From NCBI GenBank assembly GCA_027475525.1, contig JAMWFC010000053.1:1116001-1180000 (forward strand): a stretch of 64,000 nucleotides of DNA. The letters run 5' to 3'. Shown here piece by piece: positions 1-12,406 of this stretch. The notes under the pieces are model-generated. The model did not search any database, was not told where the DNA came from, and saw only the letters and a program-made list of their open reading frames with translations. The first letter of the stretch is position 1. Each line of letters starts with the position of its first letter. This DNA is from Macrolepiota albuminosa. Its lineage: Eukaryota > Basidiomycota > Agaricomycetes > Agaricales > Agaricaceae. The position numbers and the translations under genes were made by a program.

Positions 1-519
1 GCGCTCGACGTTCCTCAAGGAGCTCATCTCGACTACCATCTCCAGTAGACTCATGCCCACGACCTCCATGCCGCAGTTGTAACATTCGGGCATGTAACTT
101 TTCCTTTAGCTCGGCAATTCCACCAGAGGAAGGCATAGGTATGGCTGCGACATGACCGCTCTCATCTTCGTGGTCGAGGTCGACATTAGTTGCATTGTTG
201 TTGGCGGGATCGAGCTATGAACATGTCAATTTCGTCAGATACTTTAAGTTTGTGCACATACTTTTTCACGTTTCCCTTTACGAGTCGCTTCCTTTATTGC
301 CTGCTTCGGAGTTTTTTTGTTCTTGCTGTGTTTGTGATATTTTGAGGCCTATGTGAGGTAAATTTGAGTGTATGGAACTAGCGTCGAAAATCGCACTTGT
401 TCTTCGGTCTGGTCCCGAACGACATAGTATTTTGCTGGTATGAGGTTCAGAAGAGCTTCAAAAGTGTCATTGTGAGCCTCTAGGGAGGCACGAAGAGTGG
501 CTGGGGCGGTGACTATCAT
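1..519 (-). CDS. SURF6/Rrp14-family ribosome biogenesis protein, N-terminal part
   Basis: This is the 5' part of a minus-strand gene that runs off the left edge. Exon 1 (519-397, 41 codons) carries the family's N-terminal signature, with SLEAHNDTFEALLNLIPAKY near residues 12-31. A GT donor sits at 396-395, and exon 2 resumes at 214 in phase 0. Exon 2 encodes an acidic linker, then IAELKEKLHARMLQLR and DELLEERR, the start of the lysine/arginine-rich SURF6 region. Rrp14/SURF6 proteins are nucleolar RNA-binding factors for ribosomal subunit assembly. The start at 519 is chosen because the conserved block begins 11 residues later; an in-frame ATG at 567 lacks any conserved extension. About 107 bp separate it from divergent RFC1. 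The basic C-terminal domain lies outside the window. Confidence 0.8.
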
Positions 520-626
520 ACGGCAAGGATGTGGCTGATTTCCAGAAAATATGATCCATGTCATCACGATGCGCGTTCTGTCACGTCACGTCACGTTCAC
601 GCCTCATTCACGGTACACGTTCACAA

Positions 627-3600
627 ATGGCGCCCTCAACCAAGGTCGCCAAGGTCACTAAGCCTGGCGGAAAGGACATTCGATTGTTTTTTGGTGCCAT
701 TCCTAGCAATCACCAGAAGGTATATTCGTTATGTCTTCACTGTCGTTGGCCACGCTATTTATTCTGAACAACTAGGTTTCAGGTTCAGGTTCACAACGAA
801 AGGACGCAATAGAAATAAGTACGTCGAAATATATGACTTGGATTTGATCTAACTCGATTGCCAATTTGGTAGGCGATGACGACAGGTCAAATACTCTTTC
901 TCTACGTATATGACTTGGATTTGATCTAACTCGATTGCCAATTTGGTAGGCGATGACGACAGGTCAAATACTCTTTCTCTACGAGGTCGCTTTTTTGACG
1001 CCTACACCTACAATAGCAAAGGAACAAAGAGATCTGCGAGTCCGCAAAAATTCCTTCCAGAGCCAACAGTGTCGAAGGCGTTACCGGCCAAGAAGGCATC
1101 TCCGACGAAGCGCAAGAAGACTGCTGACAGCGACAGCGATGACGACGCAAACATGAAAATGTCCGGCAGAATACGTCCTCGAAAGAAGATGAACATCATA
1201 GATTCCAGCGAAGACGAGTTACCAGCCAAGACAGTTACAGAATCAGCCCAAGCACATAGAGCACAAAAGAAACCCCGGGCATCGACCAGCCGAAAGACTG
1301 CGAAGAAAGACGAAGAATTCATGGTCGATTCCAACGAAATCGAGGCTGAGTCATCGGGTGCCGATAATCTCTCGAAAGGCAAGAAATCCCGACCCGCTAC
1401 AGCAAAGACGAAGGCCAAGGTTGAGGACCAACCCACAGCGACGAGCGTGAAGGGCAAGGAGAAAGAAAAACAGGAGCCCAGGACAAAGTTTGAGTGTGTG
1501 TCACATTTCATAGCGTTAAACATTGCTTACAACTCAACCTGCAGCTGGGCTACGGCGAAAGCTGCCAAACTTGCAGGCCCAGTGGCGCATGGATCTAAAC
1601 AAGTCCCGGACGGCGCGCCTAATGCTCTTGTGGGGCTTTCGTTCGTGTTTACGGGCGAATTGAGCAGCTTTTCACGCGAAGAGGCTGTGGACCTTGCGAA
1701 GCGCTATGGAGGGTATGTCCTGCTTGCTTCACAGCATTGTAAGATTTTCAGAGTCAAACTCAACATCAGACGCGTCGTGGGGCAACCATCGAGCAAGACA
1801 GATTTCGTAGTTTTAGGTGATAACGCTGGACCTAGCAAAATAGCGGCGATCAAAAAACACGGTATTCGAACGGTCAATGAGGACGAGTTTCTTGCCTTGA
1901 TTGGGAGTCGGAAGGGAGGAAAGGTTGATGAAAAAACAAAAAAAAAGATGGAGAAGGAGGAAGCCGCCATTAAGGAGGCTGCCAAAGAGTTGGAGAAGCG
2001 TGAAGAGAACGAGAAGAGAACTTATGCTGGCGGGTATGTTCACCATTTTATGGTAACGCAGCCATTACTGAATCACCCAATATAGGAATAAAAGCGTTGA
2101 TCCGAATTCGCAGCTATGGACAACTAGATATGCTCCTCAGTCCCTCAAGGAAATTTGTGGCAACAAGGCCCAGGTAGAGAAGCTACAGTTGTGGTTACGC
2201 GAATGGTAAATCTGCTCTTGAACATCATTCTCGTCCCTGATTCTTTCTTCAGGCAGGACAGCAAGAAGGCTAATTTCAAGAAGCCAGGCAAGAGTGGGAT
2301 GAATGTGTATCGTGCCGTTATGATCACAGGTTCTCCTGGAATCGGCAAGACTACTAGTGCACATCTGTGTGCTAGGTTGGAAGGGTATACACCAATAGAA
2401 TTGAATGCCAGTGATGCTCGGAGCAAAAAGCTTGTTGAAGTGAGTCTTGCCAGCTCGGATGATGGCTGAATTTGACTCGAATTGTCTACCGTTAGAATGG
2501 AATGAATGTTAACAACACTTCGCTTGATAAATTTATTGGAAGTCATGTGAGTGGAGCTTTGTGTTAGTTTAATCGACTGACATCTTCGTCCTTGTCACAA
2601 GGATACCAACTCGCTTGGTGTGACTATTACGGACAAGACGTGTCTGATTATGGATGAAGTCGATGGAATGTCCTCTGGAGATCGAGGGGGCGTTGGAGCT
2701 TTAAATGCTTTGATTAAGAAGACGCAGGTGCGTCTAAACTCACCTAGTTGGAATATATCAACCAAAATGTGATAATTCAGGTGCCCGTGATATGCATTGC
2801 TAACGACAGGCAAGCACAAAAGCTCAAGCCATTGATGTCGACGACGTATAACATGTCATTCTCAAAGTATGTAGTCCCTTGCGAGAGAAGATTATTGTCA
2901 GATGATGACTATATCAAGGCCACAAGTGGCTACGGTCCGCTCCAGAATTCTAACCATTGCCTTCAAGGAGAAGATGAAGATTCCTGCAAATGTTATTGAC
3001 CAACTCATTGCTGGGGCACAGTCTGATATCCGTCAAGTGCTCAACATGCTGTCAACTTGGAAGTTGTCAAGTAATACGATGGACTTTGACGAAGGAAAAA
3101 ACCTGTATATTTTTCGCGTGCTGATCTCATGCTTTTGCTCAATGTTTTGAACTAGGGCCAAAATGAACGAAAAGTATTCAATCATGAGCCCCTTTGATAT
3201 TACCTCAAAGATGCTCGGTCCATACCTCTTCTCCGCGACTTCGAGGGAAACTCTTGGGGATAAAATGGAATTGTACTTTCAAGATCATTCCTTCGTTCCT
3301 TTGTTCATCCAGGTCACTAAACAATTTATTTGATACCTCCTCTGTTTTAACTCTATTTTCAGGAAAATTATCTCAAGACTCAACCGTCAAAACTCCGTGA
3401 TTTAGATGGGCCGGAAAAGGCGTTGAAACAGCTGGAAATTATGGATCGTGCAGCGTCCTCCATATCTGACGGAGATCTCGTAGATGCGTTGATTCATGGG
3501 TCTGTTTGGATATTTGTTGCTTCCTGAACTGCTAGCTCATGATCTCTGAAATTTTTAGCCCCGAACAACACTGGAGTCTCATGCCATTACATGCGGTGTG

Positions 3601-4446
3601 CTCGACAGTTCGCCCTGCTTCAGTGATTTATGGTACTGGAGCACATTATGGAGGTCCCAATTCGATGACTTTTCCCCAGTTCGTTTCATCTTCACACAAT
3701 CTACACCCAGTTTCAGGTTCAAATGTTATACAGATACCTTGGCCAGAATTCGAAACATGGAAAACTAAGTCGACAGTTGGCCGACATTCAGATTCGGATG
3801 CGGCTGAAAGTTTCGGGCGACAAGTCAGAAATCCGTCAATCATATCTTCCCGCGTTGTTCCCTCATATTGTGAAACCTTTGATGGACTCTGGAGCGGTTC
3901 GTTCCTCCGATTTCTTGGTAGAGATGATGACTGATAGTTAGCCGAAGTGTGCGGTAGATGAAGTGATTGAGCGAATGGACGGTTACTATCTTTCAAAAGA
4001 GGATTGGGATAGCGTCGTGGAACTGGGTGTTGACCAAAACAAGGATGACCTTGTATTGAAAAAGATTTCGGCAGCTACAAAGGCCGCACTTACCAAGAAG
4101 TACGTGATTCTGCTCACTATGTATACCCTAGTGCCGACAATACGATCTCAGATACAACAGTTCGGAACACCCGATTCCGTTTCATAAAGGTCAAAACATT
4201 GGAAAACCAAAGAAGTTAGCCACGGAGCCTCTGCCGGATCTTGAAGAGGTATATGACGTACGTTTGAGCCATGATTTATTGGAGGACTCTCTGATGTGCT
4301 TTCTGTAGCTCGATGAGGCGATTGAGGAAGCTTCGGACGATGAATCACGAAAGAATTCGACGAAAACTCTCGACGATATCAGTGCAGACAAGTTGATCCA
4401 GGTGTCCAAGAGGAAAACATCTAAGAAAGACAAGACTAAGAAGTGA
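627..4446 (+). CDS. RFC1: Replication factor C subunit 1 (clamp loader large subunit)
   Basis: This is the large subunit of the clamp loader that places PCNA on DNA in the nucleus, split over many short introns. In order it shows an N-terminal region with IRLFFGA, resembling a PCNA-binding box, and a long Lys/Ser/Asp-rich linker. A BRCT domain follows (VGLSFVFTGELSSFSREEAV, about 1630-1900), then the AAA+ core: Walker A GSPGIGKTTS near 2333, and Walker B CLIMDEVDGM near 2645. The helical RFC1 C-terminal domain (about 3400-4200) ends in a Lys-rich tail, KTSKKDKTKK. The start gives MAPSTKVAKVTKPGG before the first intron. A 77-bp tandem duplication at 830-983 falls at the intron/exon boundary after exon 1, so that junction is unreliable. 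The AAA+ motifs identify the family clearly. Confidence 0.93.
830..983. repeat. Perfect 77-bp tandem duplication (junction 1)
   Basis: Copies 830-906 and 907-983 are identical. They sit at the start of the second coding segment of RFC1. This is probably an unmerged k=77 contig overlap; removing one copy leaves a normal intron acceptor. Confidence 0.93.
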
Positions 4447-4607
4447 TTTTAATTATCTATACTATACCTGATAGATTCTATTTCAATCTGTCGATGCCAT
4501 GGGGTCATGTTTTCTTAGTATTTCGGGTTTGCAATAAGTTACCGACTGCATCAATCAGATTAATGAGTATAGGAATCGCCAATCACTAAACCTCGAGCTT
4601 CTCAAGT

Positions 4608-7260
4608 ATGGCAGATATCGATCCAACGACACAATCCAACTATCTTCAGATTGCAACAGAACACCTTTCTATCGACTGGGTACTCGATTTCGATGTGCAG
4701 ATAATTTCAGGTTCCGTTACCCACCATCTCCTCGTCAAGGAAGATGGCGTGAAGGAAGTCGTGTGAGGATCTCCACTCATCCCTCCTTGAGCAAGACGTT
4801 GAAACCTTCAAAGATTTGATACATCGGATTTGAACCTGTCCGATGTTAAAATCGGTGGAAAGCCTGTCTTTGTGAGCTCCCCTGTACGCCACACGGCCTT
4901 CATTCGTCCTCAAATTATCTGCTAGTACGATCTCAAAGCAAAGCATGAAATCATGGGCTCCGCTTTACACGTTGCTTTACCTTCCGACCTGAAAACTGGC
5001 CAGTATATTGATGTCACAATCAGCTACGAGACGACAAAGGAATGTACTGCCTTGCAATGGCTGGACAAGGCGTACGTACTTGGACACCCGGGCCAAAGAT
5101 TATGTTTGAACTCTTGAAACAGGCAGACACAAGGAAAGCGCTTCCCCTTCCTTTTCAGCCAGTGCCAGCCTATCTATGCCCGTGCTGTTGTACCTTTGCA
5201 AGGTCGTCTTCATCGTCTCCATCCCCAACTATCTTTACTCATTTCTCAATAAAGACACACCTTCTGTCAAATTTGTAGGCTGAACCTTCGACTGAATCTT
5301 GATTTCATCTACACCTTTTTTTCTCGTATAGACATATTCTGCCAGAGTTTCATCGGTCTTTCCAGTGCTCCTATCTGCGATCCGTCAATCTCCCTCTCCC
5401 ACTGGGCCGGTCCATGACGGAAAAGTGGTCGGAAAGGATTCAGTAACCTACTCATATCACCAAGTAAGCACCCATGAACGACTTCACTCAATAGATACTC
5501 TCAATGATTTTAGCCCGTGCCAATTCCGTCGTATCTCATCGCCGTTGCTTCTGGAAACGTGCACTACCGAGCTTTTCCTAAATATGAAGACAAGGAATGG
5601 ACTTGCGGAATTTGGGCTGAGCCTGAGCTCATTGATAGGGCTTACTGGGAATTCAGTAAAGACACAGCAAGGTACACTTTGTATTATATTCCTGACTTCT
5701 CCAAGACTGAGAGTTGTCCAAGGTTTCTTGCTGAAGAAGAAAAGATTGTAACGCCTTACAAGTTTGGGGTGTATGATCTCCTAGTACTACCTCCGTCCTT
5801 CCCCTATGGTGGAATGGTATGTCGCCTCGGTTTCTGTTAGCCTCGGCGTTGATGAGGTCGCAGGAAAATGCTTGTTTATCGTTCTTAACTCCGAGTCTGG
5901 TTCTTCTTTCAACATTGGTCAATTTTTTACTAATTATAGAACATTCAAAGCTCTCCTCACTGGTGACCGCGCGCTGGTAGACGTTGTAGTCCATGAGCTG
6001 ACTCATTCTTGGTTCGGCAATGGTGTTACGTGCGTTTTCCGGCTTTTATCCTCTATAAATTGCTTAACCTCCCCTAGCCATGCTCATGCCACTCATTTCT
6101 GGTTGAACGAAGGCTGGACCACTTACCTTGAACGTGTGCTACAGCAAAAATTACATACACCTGCACATCGAGACTTTTCGTATATCATTGGTGCCAAGGC
6201 ACTCAAGAACGCTCTTCAAGAATTTGAGAAGGCACCGAAATACCGGCGCCTTGTTATTGACTTCAACGTAGGTGAGGACCCAGACTCCGCCTACAGTAGT
6301 ATTCCATATGAAAAAGGCGCAAATTTCATCCTTTTCCTTGGTTAGTCTCTCCTTTATTTCCTGTTCCACTATCCTATAATATAAAACAGAACGCAAGCTG
6401 GGAGGCCTTGAAGTTTTTCTCCCATACGTCAAGGACTACGTGGATACCTTCATTGGAAAGAGCATCACCACGGAGCAGTGGAGAGAACATCTTTATGGAT
6501 ATTGGGAGAAGCATGGCGGCACAGAGAAGATTAAAATTCTGGACTCGATCGATTGGGATGTGTGTTACATTCCTTCTCAGAAAGGCCACGACTAATACAT
6601 GTGGTTGTACACAGGCTTGGCTGTATGGACAAGGCCATCATCTTCCCGTCGAGTTGGAATATGACACTTCACTAGCCAAAGAAGTCTATTCCCTTGCTAC
6701 CGATTGGGATGCTGCTCGCTCCACATCTGACATTACCCAGCTGAAGTTTAAGGAGTCTGACCTCAAGGGATTTGACTCCAACCAAATCAGTCAGCCACCA
6801 CCCAGATTTACGCGTCTCAGACTCTTGTCCTGACTAATTCACATTAGTTTCTTTCCTTGAACGCCTTCAGTCGTATGCGCCATTACCGTTATCTCATGTC
6901 CGCCATCTTGGCACGCTCTACAAATTTGCCTCTACGCCCAATGCAGAAGTCCGCTTCCGTTTCTACGAACTTGCTCTCGCCGATGCACAGTCCGAATCTG
7001 CCAAGGCATTCGCCGCTCATGCAGTGGATTGGATTGTTGGAGCAGACTCTGAATCCGGTTTAATAATTGGGAGGATGAAATTTTGTAGGCCTACATTCCG
7101 ATATGTCTTCAAAGTGGACGAGGCGCTGGCTGTGAAGGTCTGGAAAAGCAAGAAAGATGCATTCCATCCCATTGCGAAGAGATTAATTGACAAGGTATTT
7201 CAAACAATGAAAGATTACTATGGCGTTCCCGAGCAACTCATGTATACTTTCCAATTGTAG
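4608..7260 (+). CDS. Leukotriene A4 hydrolase-type M1 aminopeptidase
   Basis: This is an M1 zinc metallopeptidase of the LTA4H/aminopeptidase B group, presumably cytosolic, as I see no signal peptide. Starting at MADIDPTTQSNYLQ, it has the beta-saddle N-terminal domain. The exopeptidase motif GGMEN is split by an intron at 5818. The zinc site HELTHSWFGN (about 5992) and NEGWTTYLE (about 6106) supply the HExxH and third-ligand glutamate. A C-terminal all-helical domain ends PEQLMYTFQL. At least eight short introns are needed. It follows RFC1 in the same direction after 161 bp. Family members trim N-terminal residues from peptides, and some hydrolyse LTA4. Fungal relatives are mainly aminopeptidases, so epoxide hydrolase activity should not be assumed. 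Confidence 0.92.
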
Positions 7261-7490
7261 GACCTGAAACTCAACTGACAGGAGTAAATTTGTACTTGAC
7301 TTTGATTCCCCTGTGCCAAAAAGACCCTTACATGTACGAATGAAGCATTAATGGCTCATATCAACCATCAATCTTAAATGTAAAAATGACTAAAGTTGCT
7401 CGGAGAGACCGATGATGCTGAAAGGTACCTATTACCAAAATTATGAGGGCTCTGCACAACCTACACGGTTACATCTATTCACGGTTACAT

Positions 7491-8907
7491 CTATTTGAAT
7501 CCAGCCCACAAATCTCCAAATGCGTCATCCTTCTTTGGCTGTACCAAACCAGCACTTGGCGCAGTACTAGAATTCGCGAATGACCCGAATGGGTCCTGTG
7601 CAGCAACGGGAGCCATTGGTGATGATCCCCACATTGCCGATGTGTTAAATAGCCCGGACTGGTGTTGTTGACTGGCAAGTCCTGTCTGAGGTGCATCCCA
7701 AGGGTTCTGCGCAGGAGGGGCGGCAGCAGTCGTTCCCCATCCAGAACTTACTCCCCACGCACCAGAACCAGACGTTCCAAGCATACTCGTGACTGGTTGC
7801 TGCTGTTGTTGGGCATTTACTGCCTGTGTAGCCCACGGCGAAGTAGCCGGGGTAACGCCAAACTGCCCAAAAGTCGATGGGGTAGGGGCAGATGGGGACG
7901 AAAAAAGAGAAAGGATGTCATGCTTGACGTCTTTCTTGGACGTATCAGGTACGGTAGGGGCGGAGGGAGTCGGTGCACGGAAGTCTAGAGAAAAGAGATC
8001 ATTTTCTGGTGCTTTCTGTTGCACCGGTGGTGGGGCGGGTGCAGATTTAGAGGACGCCGTGGTTTCCTGCCGCGATGAAGAATTGGAAAAATTAGTCGAG
8101 AGGAGTGGATGGGCCTGAGGTTGACGAGTAGTGGTCGATGATACACGAGTGGTAATGCTTGCAGTAGATTTATGAGAAGATGGGGATGGGCCTGAGGTTG
8201 ACGAGTAGTGGTCGATGATACACGAGTGGTAATGCTTGCAGTAGATTTATGAGAAGATGGGATATTGATGGTTGCGCGGGTTGTGGCTGCGGAACGGTAG
8301 TTGGAACAGTACTCTCAAGATCAGACGGATTGGAAGGAGGAGGACCTTCCAAAGCCCAGCGTCTAGACTCATATTTCGAACGTATGAAAGATTCCATTTT
8401 ACTTTTTAATAAGATGAGGACAGCTCTGAAGGAAAAGCGATAAGACGTACTGCTCAGGAGGAATGTGTCCTGGCTTCAGATGTGCCTCCCAATACAGGTT
8501 CGCCAGATGGTTCCCCCACTTTTGAATCGACTAAGATGTATTAGCTTGAGCATGAAAGATGAGAAGGAAACCGACCTCCATCTGCTCTGGTGTCCAAGTG
8601 TCGAGATCGACGGATTTGACTTTGCTGATATGTGTGCCCATACCACGATGTATGCCTGAGCATCGGATGCAGAGGAAGACCCCACTGGAGAAGTATTAGT
8701 ACTCGTTGATGAGACCGAGGGGCACATACATGTTCCAAGAAGCCCAACGGGGATCTGAAGAGGTAATGAAATGTGCGCGTACCAGATATGAGAAGATCAC
8801 AGACCATTGCGTTTGCAGTCAGCACATAATTTGTTTTCTGGTTGTTTCACAAGCTCACGCAAGATACGAGTAAAACGTTCAGTGGTTGCCTTGTCTTGAC
8901 GGGACAT
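7491..8907 (-). CDS. ArfGAP domain protein (Age2/SMAP-like)
   Basis: This is a GTPase-activating protein for Arf GTPases in vesicle traffic. From [14 protein letters not shown], the ArfGAP zinc finger is spread over several exons: [17 protein letters not shown], and [20 protein letters not shown] with the catalytic Arg. WTPEQME and [18 protein letters not shown] complete it. The C-terminal part is low-complexity Pro/Ser/Gln-rich and ends [12 protein letters not shown]. Repeated FG and W elements such as NPWDAP resemble adaptor- or clathrin-binding tails. A 77-bp duplication at 8107-8260 lies in the tail. Removing one copy still leaves a one-base frame mismatch between [11 protein letters not shown] and [12 protein letters not shown], so an intron or sequence error remains there. 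The stop is TAG at 7491-7493. Confidence 0.88.
8107..8260. repeat. Perfect 77-bp tandem duplication (junction 2)
   Basis: Copies 8107-8183 and 8184-8260 are identical and lie in the low-complexity tail of the ArfGAP gene. Probably a contig-join artefact. Confidence 0.93.
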
Positions 8908-9319
8908 TGGGTGGTTGTGGTCTGGATTGTAGACTGACACGTGGTTGTGATTAACTGATAGACTTGGAGAAGATCCGCGTCTGCAACAACCAACTGCACG
9001 CCGCAAATTCATCTTCATTCTCTGCTACTTATTACAAAACTAGACCAAATGCATCAAGCCTAAAGGCCCGAGGTCGCACATGTTGGCAATCGTTCCGGTC
9101 ATCGCGTCCAATCATTAATTTAATGGATATGCTACGCTCTGCGATTTGCCAGAATGACGATGTTGTGTCCATTTCACATCTGTCTTGCATTGGTTTTCAA
9201 AATACTCCTCCATATATTGATCCGTAGTTCCCACCCAATGGCATGACTTAATCGTAAAAAATGTTAAACTAGGTATCGTAGAAATAGTCGGATATGTATT
9301 AGCTGGTGAATAGATGATT
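8908..9319. other. Spacer between ArfGAP and UNC93-like gene A
   Basis: I see no gene. It should hold the ArfGAP promoter on its left and the 3' end of the transporter on its right. Confidence 0.5.
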
Positions 9320-11475
9320 TCATTGATCGGCGACTTTCTCGTCCCTGTAGAGCAATGAAAATCAGCGACATTAATATCATTCCTGAGAACATGTACACAC
9401 AAAGCATCATCTTGGGAATCAGTATGATCCTGGACGCGTAGGTGAATCATTGGGAGAACGAAAATGAGACCGGCCACAAGCATTGCCCAAGTTGAAGCAA
9501 AGATGTTCATGTATCTATAAATGTTCGCATGAGGATATCTTGTGAGCAGTGAAACTTCCTCACGGAGTCAAAACAGCATCTGCACGCCACATGCCGGCAG
9601 CACCAGCAGATTGAAGTGATTTGTCTATTAGATGTATTCTCAGCCAGATCACTTGCGTATATAAAGAATTGATACAGACAGAAACCAGCGAAATGGGCCA
9701 GCTTGACAGGATCGTTGGACATAGCACCCATTAGCCAGTATGCAGTTGTCTGCCACATAGCATCGAGGATACCACAGAAGACGTATAGGAAGATTTTGCC
9801 TGTATATCCAGGGCTGAAGATGTCAAGACGTTCTGCAGTAGGAGGATACCACAGAAGACGTATAGGAAGATTTTGCCTGTATATCCAGGGCTGAAGATGT
9901 CAAGACGTTCTGCAGTAGGGGCACAGAAGCACGGGTATAGGTCCTGAATGCATTGAGATGCAGCCCCAAAGTAATCTGGACTAAGGACACTTACCTTTGA
10001 TAGAAGTAGGCCCAGATGTGGACGAAGAAGACGAAGACAAATAGTACTACCCAGCCAGAGAAGGCGCGTACACGACGCGAAAGCTTAGGCTGGTCGAGAA
10101 GGCGGCCAATAGCGATAGAGCCGATGATTTGGGCAATCCAGTAGACGAGATTGTTCAATGCACGGGCACGAATGTTAAAGATCGCGCCGTTGTAGTCATT
10201 GAACTCTGTCGAGGAAAGTTAAAGCTTCCTGCTGCCTAGAAGATAATAGCATCTCACGCCACGTGTAAAACCAGTTGGAAGCCAAGAACATGGGGAATAG
10301 CAAAAGAATCATTGGGTCGGTTCGAAGAGCGACGTAGAGACCGAGGAACTCGGATTTCCAAGATGGGTGGCGGCTTTGGCTGACCTTGGTACCATCGGTA
10401 CGAATCATCTTTGCCGGATCGGCCATGGTGAAAGGAATTAAGACTCCAAGGCAAGTGAGAACAAGAAACCCAATCTACCGGACGGAGTCAGTCTTAGACA
10501 GAAACATTGCATGTACGGAGAACGTACATAAGTACCGTTGCCAACTACATCGCGACGTTTTGTCAGTCGAACAGAATGTTGATATGAAGACAGCTTTCAA
10601 ACTTGCTCACCAGCATTTGCCTATGTGACAAGGGTAATGAAACGACCCGGGTAAGAAGAAAGGAAGGAGCATTGCTTACCTTAGAATGGAAGTTTTGTCC
10701 AAGGGCAACAGAGGCTCCCACGACACCGCCTAAATTGAAGATAGCCCAAAACACACCAATGTATTTGCCCTTTTCGCCTTCCGTCGGATAGGCCATCATC
10801 AAGGCACCCTGTGCAGTCCAAAGTAACCCAGCACTGATACCGAGGATAGCACCGGCGGCGATTACAAAGGCTTTCGCGCCAGGATGAATGTTGATAGCGC
10901 TATGCAGTAATATAAATGTTTGAAATATCTTCACGTTGAACAACGCACAGATACGAGCCAACATAGAGGGCATATCCCATGGTCCCCAAGATCAGCGTTA
11001 TCCGTGATCCAAGTTTATTAGTAATAGACCTGGAAGAGGAATGCTCCATTCAACCTCATCGTGAACCCAGAAACATATGACATACCCCGCAAAGAAAGCG
11101 AAGAAAGCAAAGGTCGCATACAAAGCCGCGTTCGAGTTCGCACCTGTGGTGTTGTCGACCTGCCCGCCACCACCAAGACCGTTCAAAGCATTGAAGAGAC
11201 CTAGAAAAAAAGATATCGTACAAATCACACACAGCAGATAAGAAGATCATACCTGGACACATAAAGCACACGAAACCCAGAAGGCATGTCTGATACAATC
11301 CATACGTTTGGCATTAGGAATTATGGAAATAGGGAAGGCTAGAGAAGCTGACCTGGGTGAGAGGGTGATAATACAAGCCCCTTAGTCCAGTAGGCCGCTC
11401 ATAGAGCTGTTGAGACGCAGAGTCATGGCCTTGACCTTTATCCCAACCCTTCTCAGTATCGGAGACGTGTGTCAT
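9320..11475 (-). CDS. UNC93-like major facilitator membrane protein A
   Basis: This polytopic membrane protein belongs to the fungal UNC93-like (Ion_trans_2-type MFS) family. Substrate and membrane are unknown. It starts MTHVSDTEKGWDKGQG with a soluble head, then GLYYHPLTQV and the motif GFVCFMCPGMFNALNGLGGGG split by an intron. It continues LYATFAFFAFFAGYV and GLLWTAQGALMMAYPTEGEK. The segment GVFWAIFNLGGVVGASVALG and several more hydrophobic helices follow. The C-terminus reads DHTDSQDDAL, then after a 54-bp intron DEKVADQ and TGA at 9320-9322. That last exon is inferred from good splice sites and by alignment with the downstream paralogue. A 77-bp duplication at 9765-9918 breaks the frame in the C-terminal half. 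It is tandem with paralogue B on the same strand. Confidence 0.85.
9765..9918. repeat. Perfect 77-bp tandem duplication (junction 3)
   Basis: Copies 9765-9841 and 9842-9918 are identical and lie in an exon of UNC93-like gene A. One copy must be removed to read through. Confidence 0.93.
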
Positions 11476-12406
11476 GGGGGACAGTGTTTAAGGAGTGGGT
11501 AGTGTCTACAAGCCCTATCTAGGGACAAGTAAATATGGAAATCGGCGAATTCAATCAAAACCTTACGGGACCATATGACGCCGCGCGAGAGCCAATGTTA
11601 AGGAACAGAGTATGTAGAAATGGACAGCAGCCTCTCACGTGGGGCTATCTCGACCACTTATTCTTCCAATGACCACATGGCTCTTCGGCTGCGGAGTAAC
11701 ATTCTACCTTGGGATTCCTAACTTTCATTCCGGTCCCCGGAACAAAACAAGCGGCATAAGACCAGATACCTGCATTAACGATCTATAACTCCTTTAGTTT
11801 CAAGACTTGATTCCGGTGCGGTAACATCTACCGAAAAAAAATCAGCAAGCATTAACGATCTATAACTCCTTTAGTTTCAAGACTTGATTCCGGTGCGGTA
11901 ACATCTACCGAAAAAAAATCAGCAATGTGGACTGCCAAAGACCGGGGAAGGAGCGGAACATAAAATTTTCAACCAGAAAAAAGTTGCGACGCCGAACCGA
12001 TCGGGAGACCCTGATATGTAAGCAAACATTAAGAAGACTGATGTGTTGATTTTTTTCCAGCAGTTGGCACGAGATGAAGGTAAAATGCTTATCTCTCTGC
12101 TGTCGAGTCCGACTGATCACTATTGTTGGACTCGAGTCGGCGGACGTAGAAATCGTCACACGTTGATTACCAGATGCAAGTAGATAAAATAAATACACGA
12201 CACACAAGCACTTTGATATACATCAATGCATATGATTAAACGAGCTCGTCGACGGTTCGTTAGTAAAATCTCTGTGTTCTATTGTCATAGTTCGCGCTCT
12301 CGTCTCGTTATTCCCGCCGCAACGCGGATATGCCCTGAATCGTCCATCCGTGCCCTAATTGGGAGGTGGATGAGAATCATCCAATATTTATGAAACGAGT
12401 ACCTGC
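11476..12406. other. Spacer between the two UNC93-like genes
   Basis: About 930 bp without a supportable gene. It contains the upstream region of gene A and one 77-bp duplication. Short open frames on the minus strand have no recognisable content. Confidence 0.5.
11772..11925. repeat. Perfect 77-bp tandem duplication (junction 4)
   Basis: Copies 11772-11848 and 11849-11925 are identical, including an A-run, in non-coding sequence upstream of UNC93-like gene A. Confidence 0.93.

Noticed and set aside
943..2085. A separate nuclear gene starting at 943
   Set aside because: The frame carries the linker and BRCT of RFC1 and continues by splicing into the AAA+ core; the apparent start lies inside a duplicated 77-bp copy.
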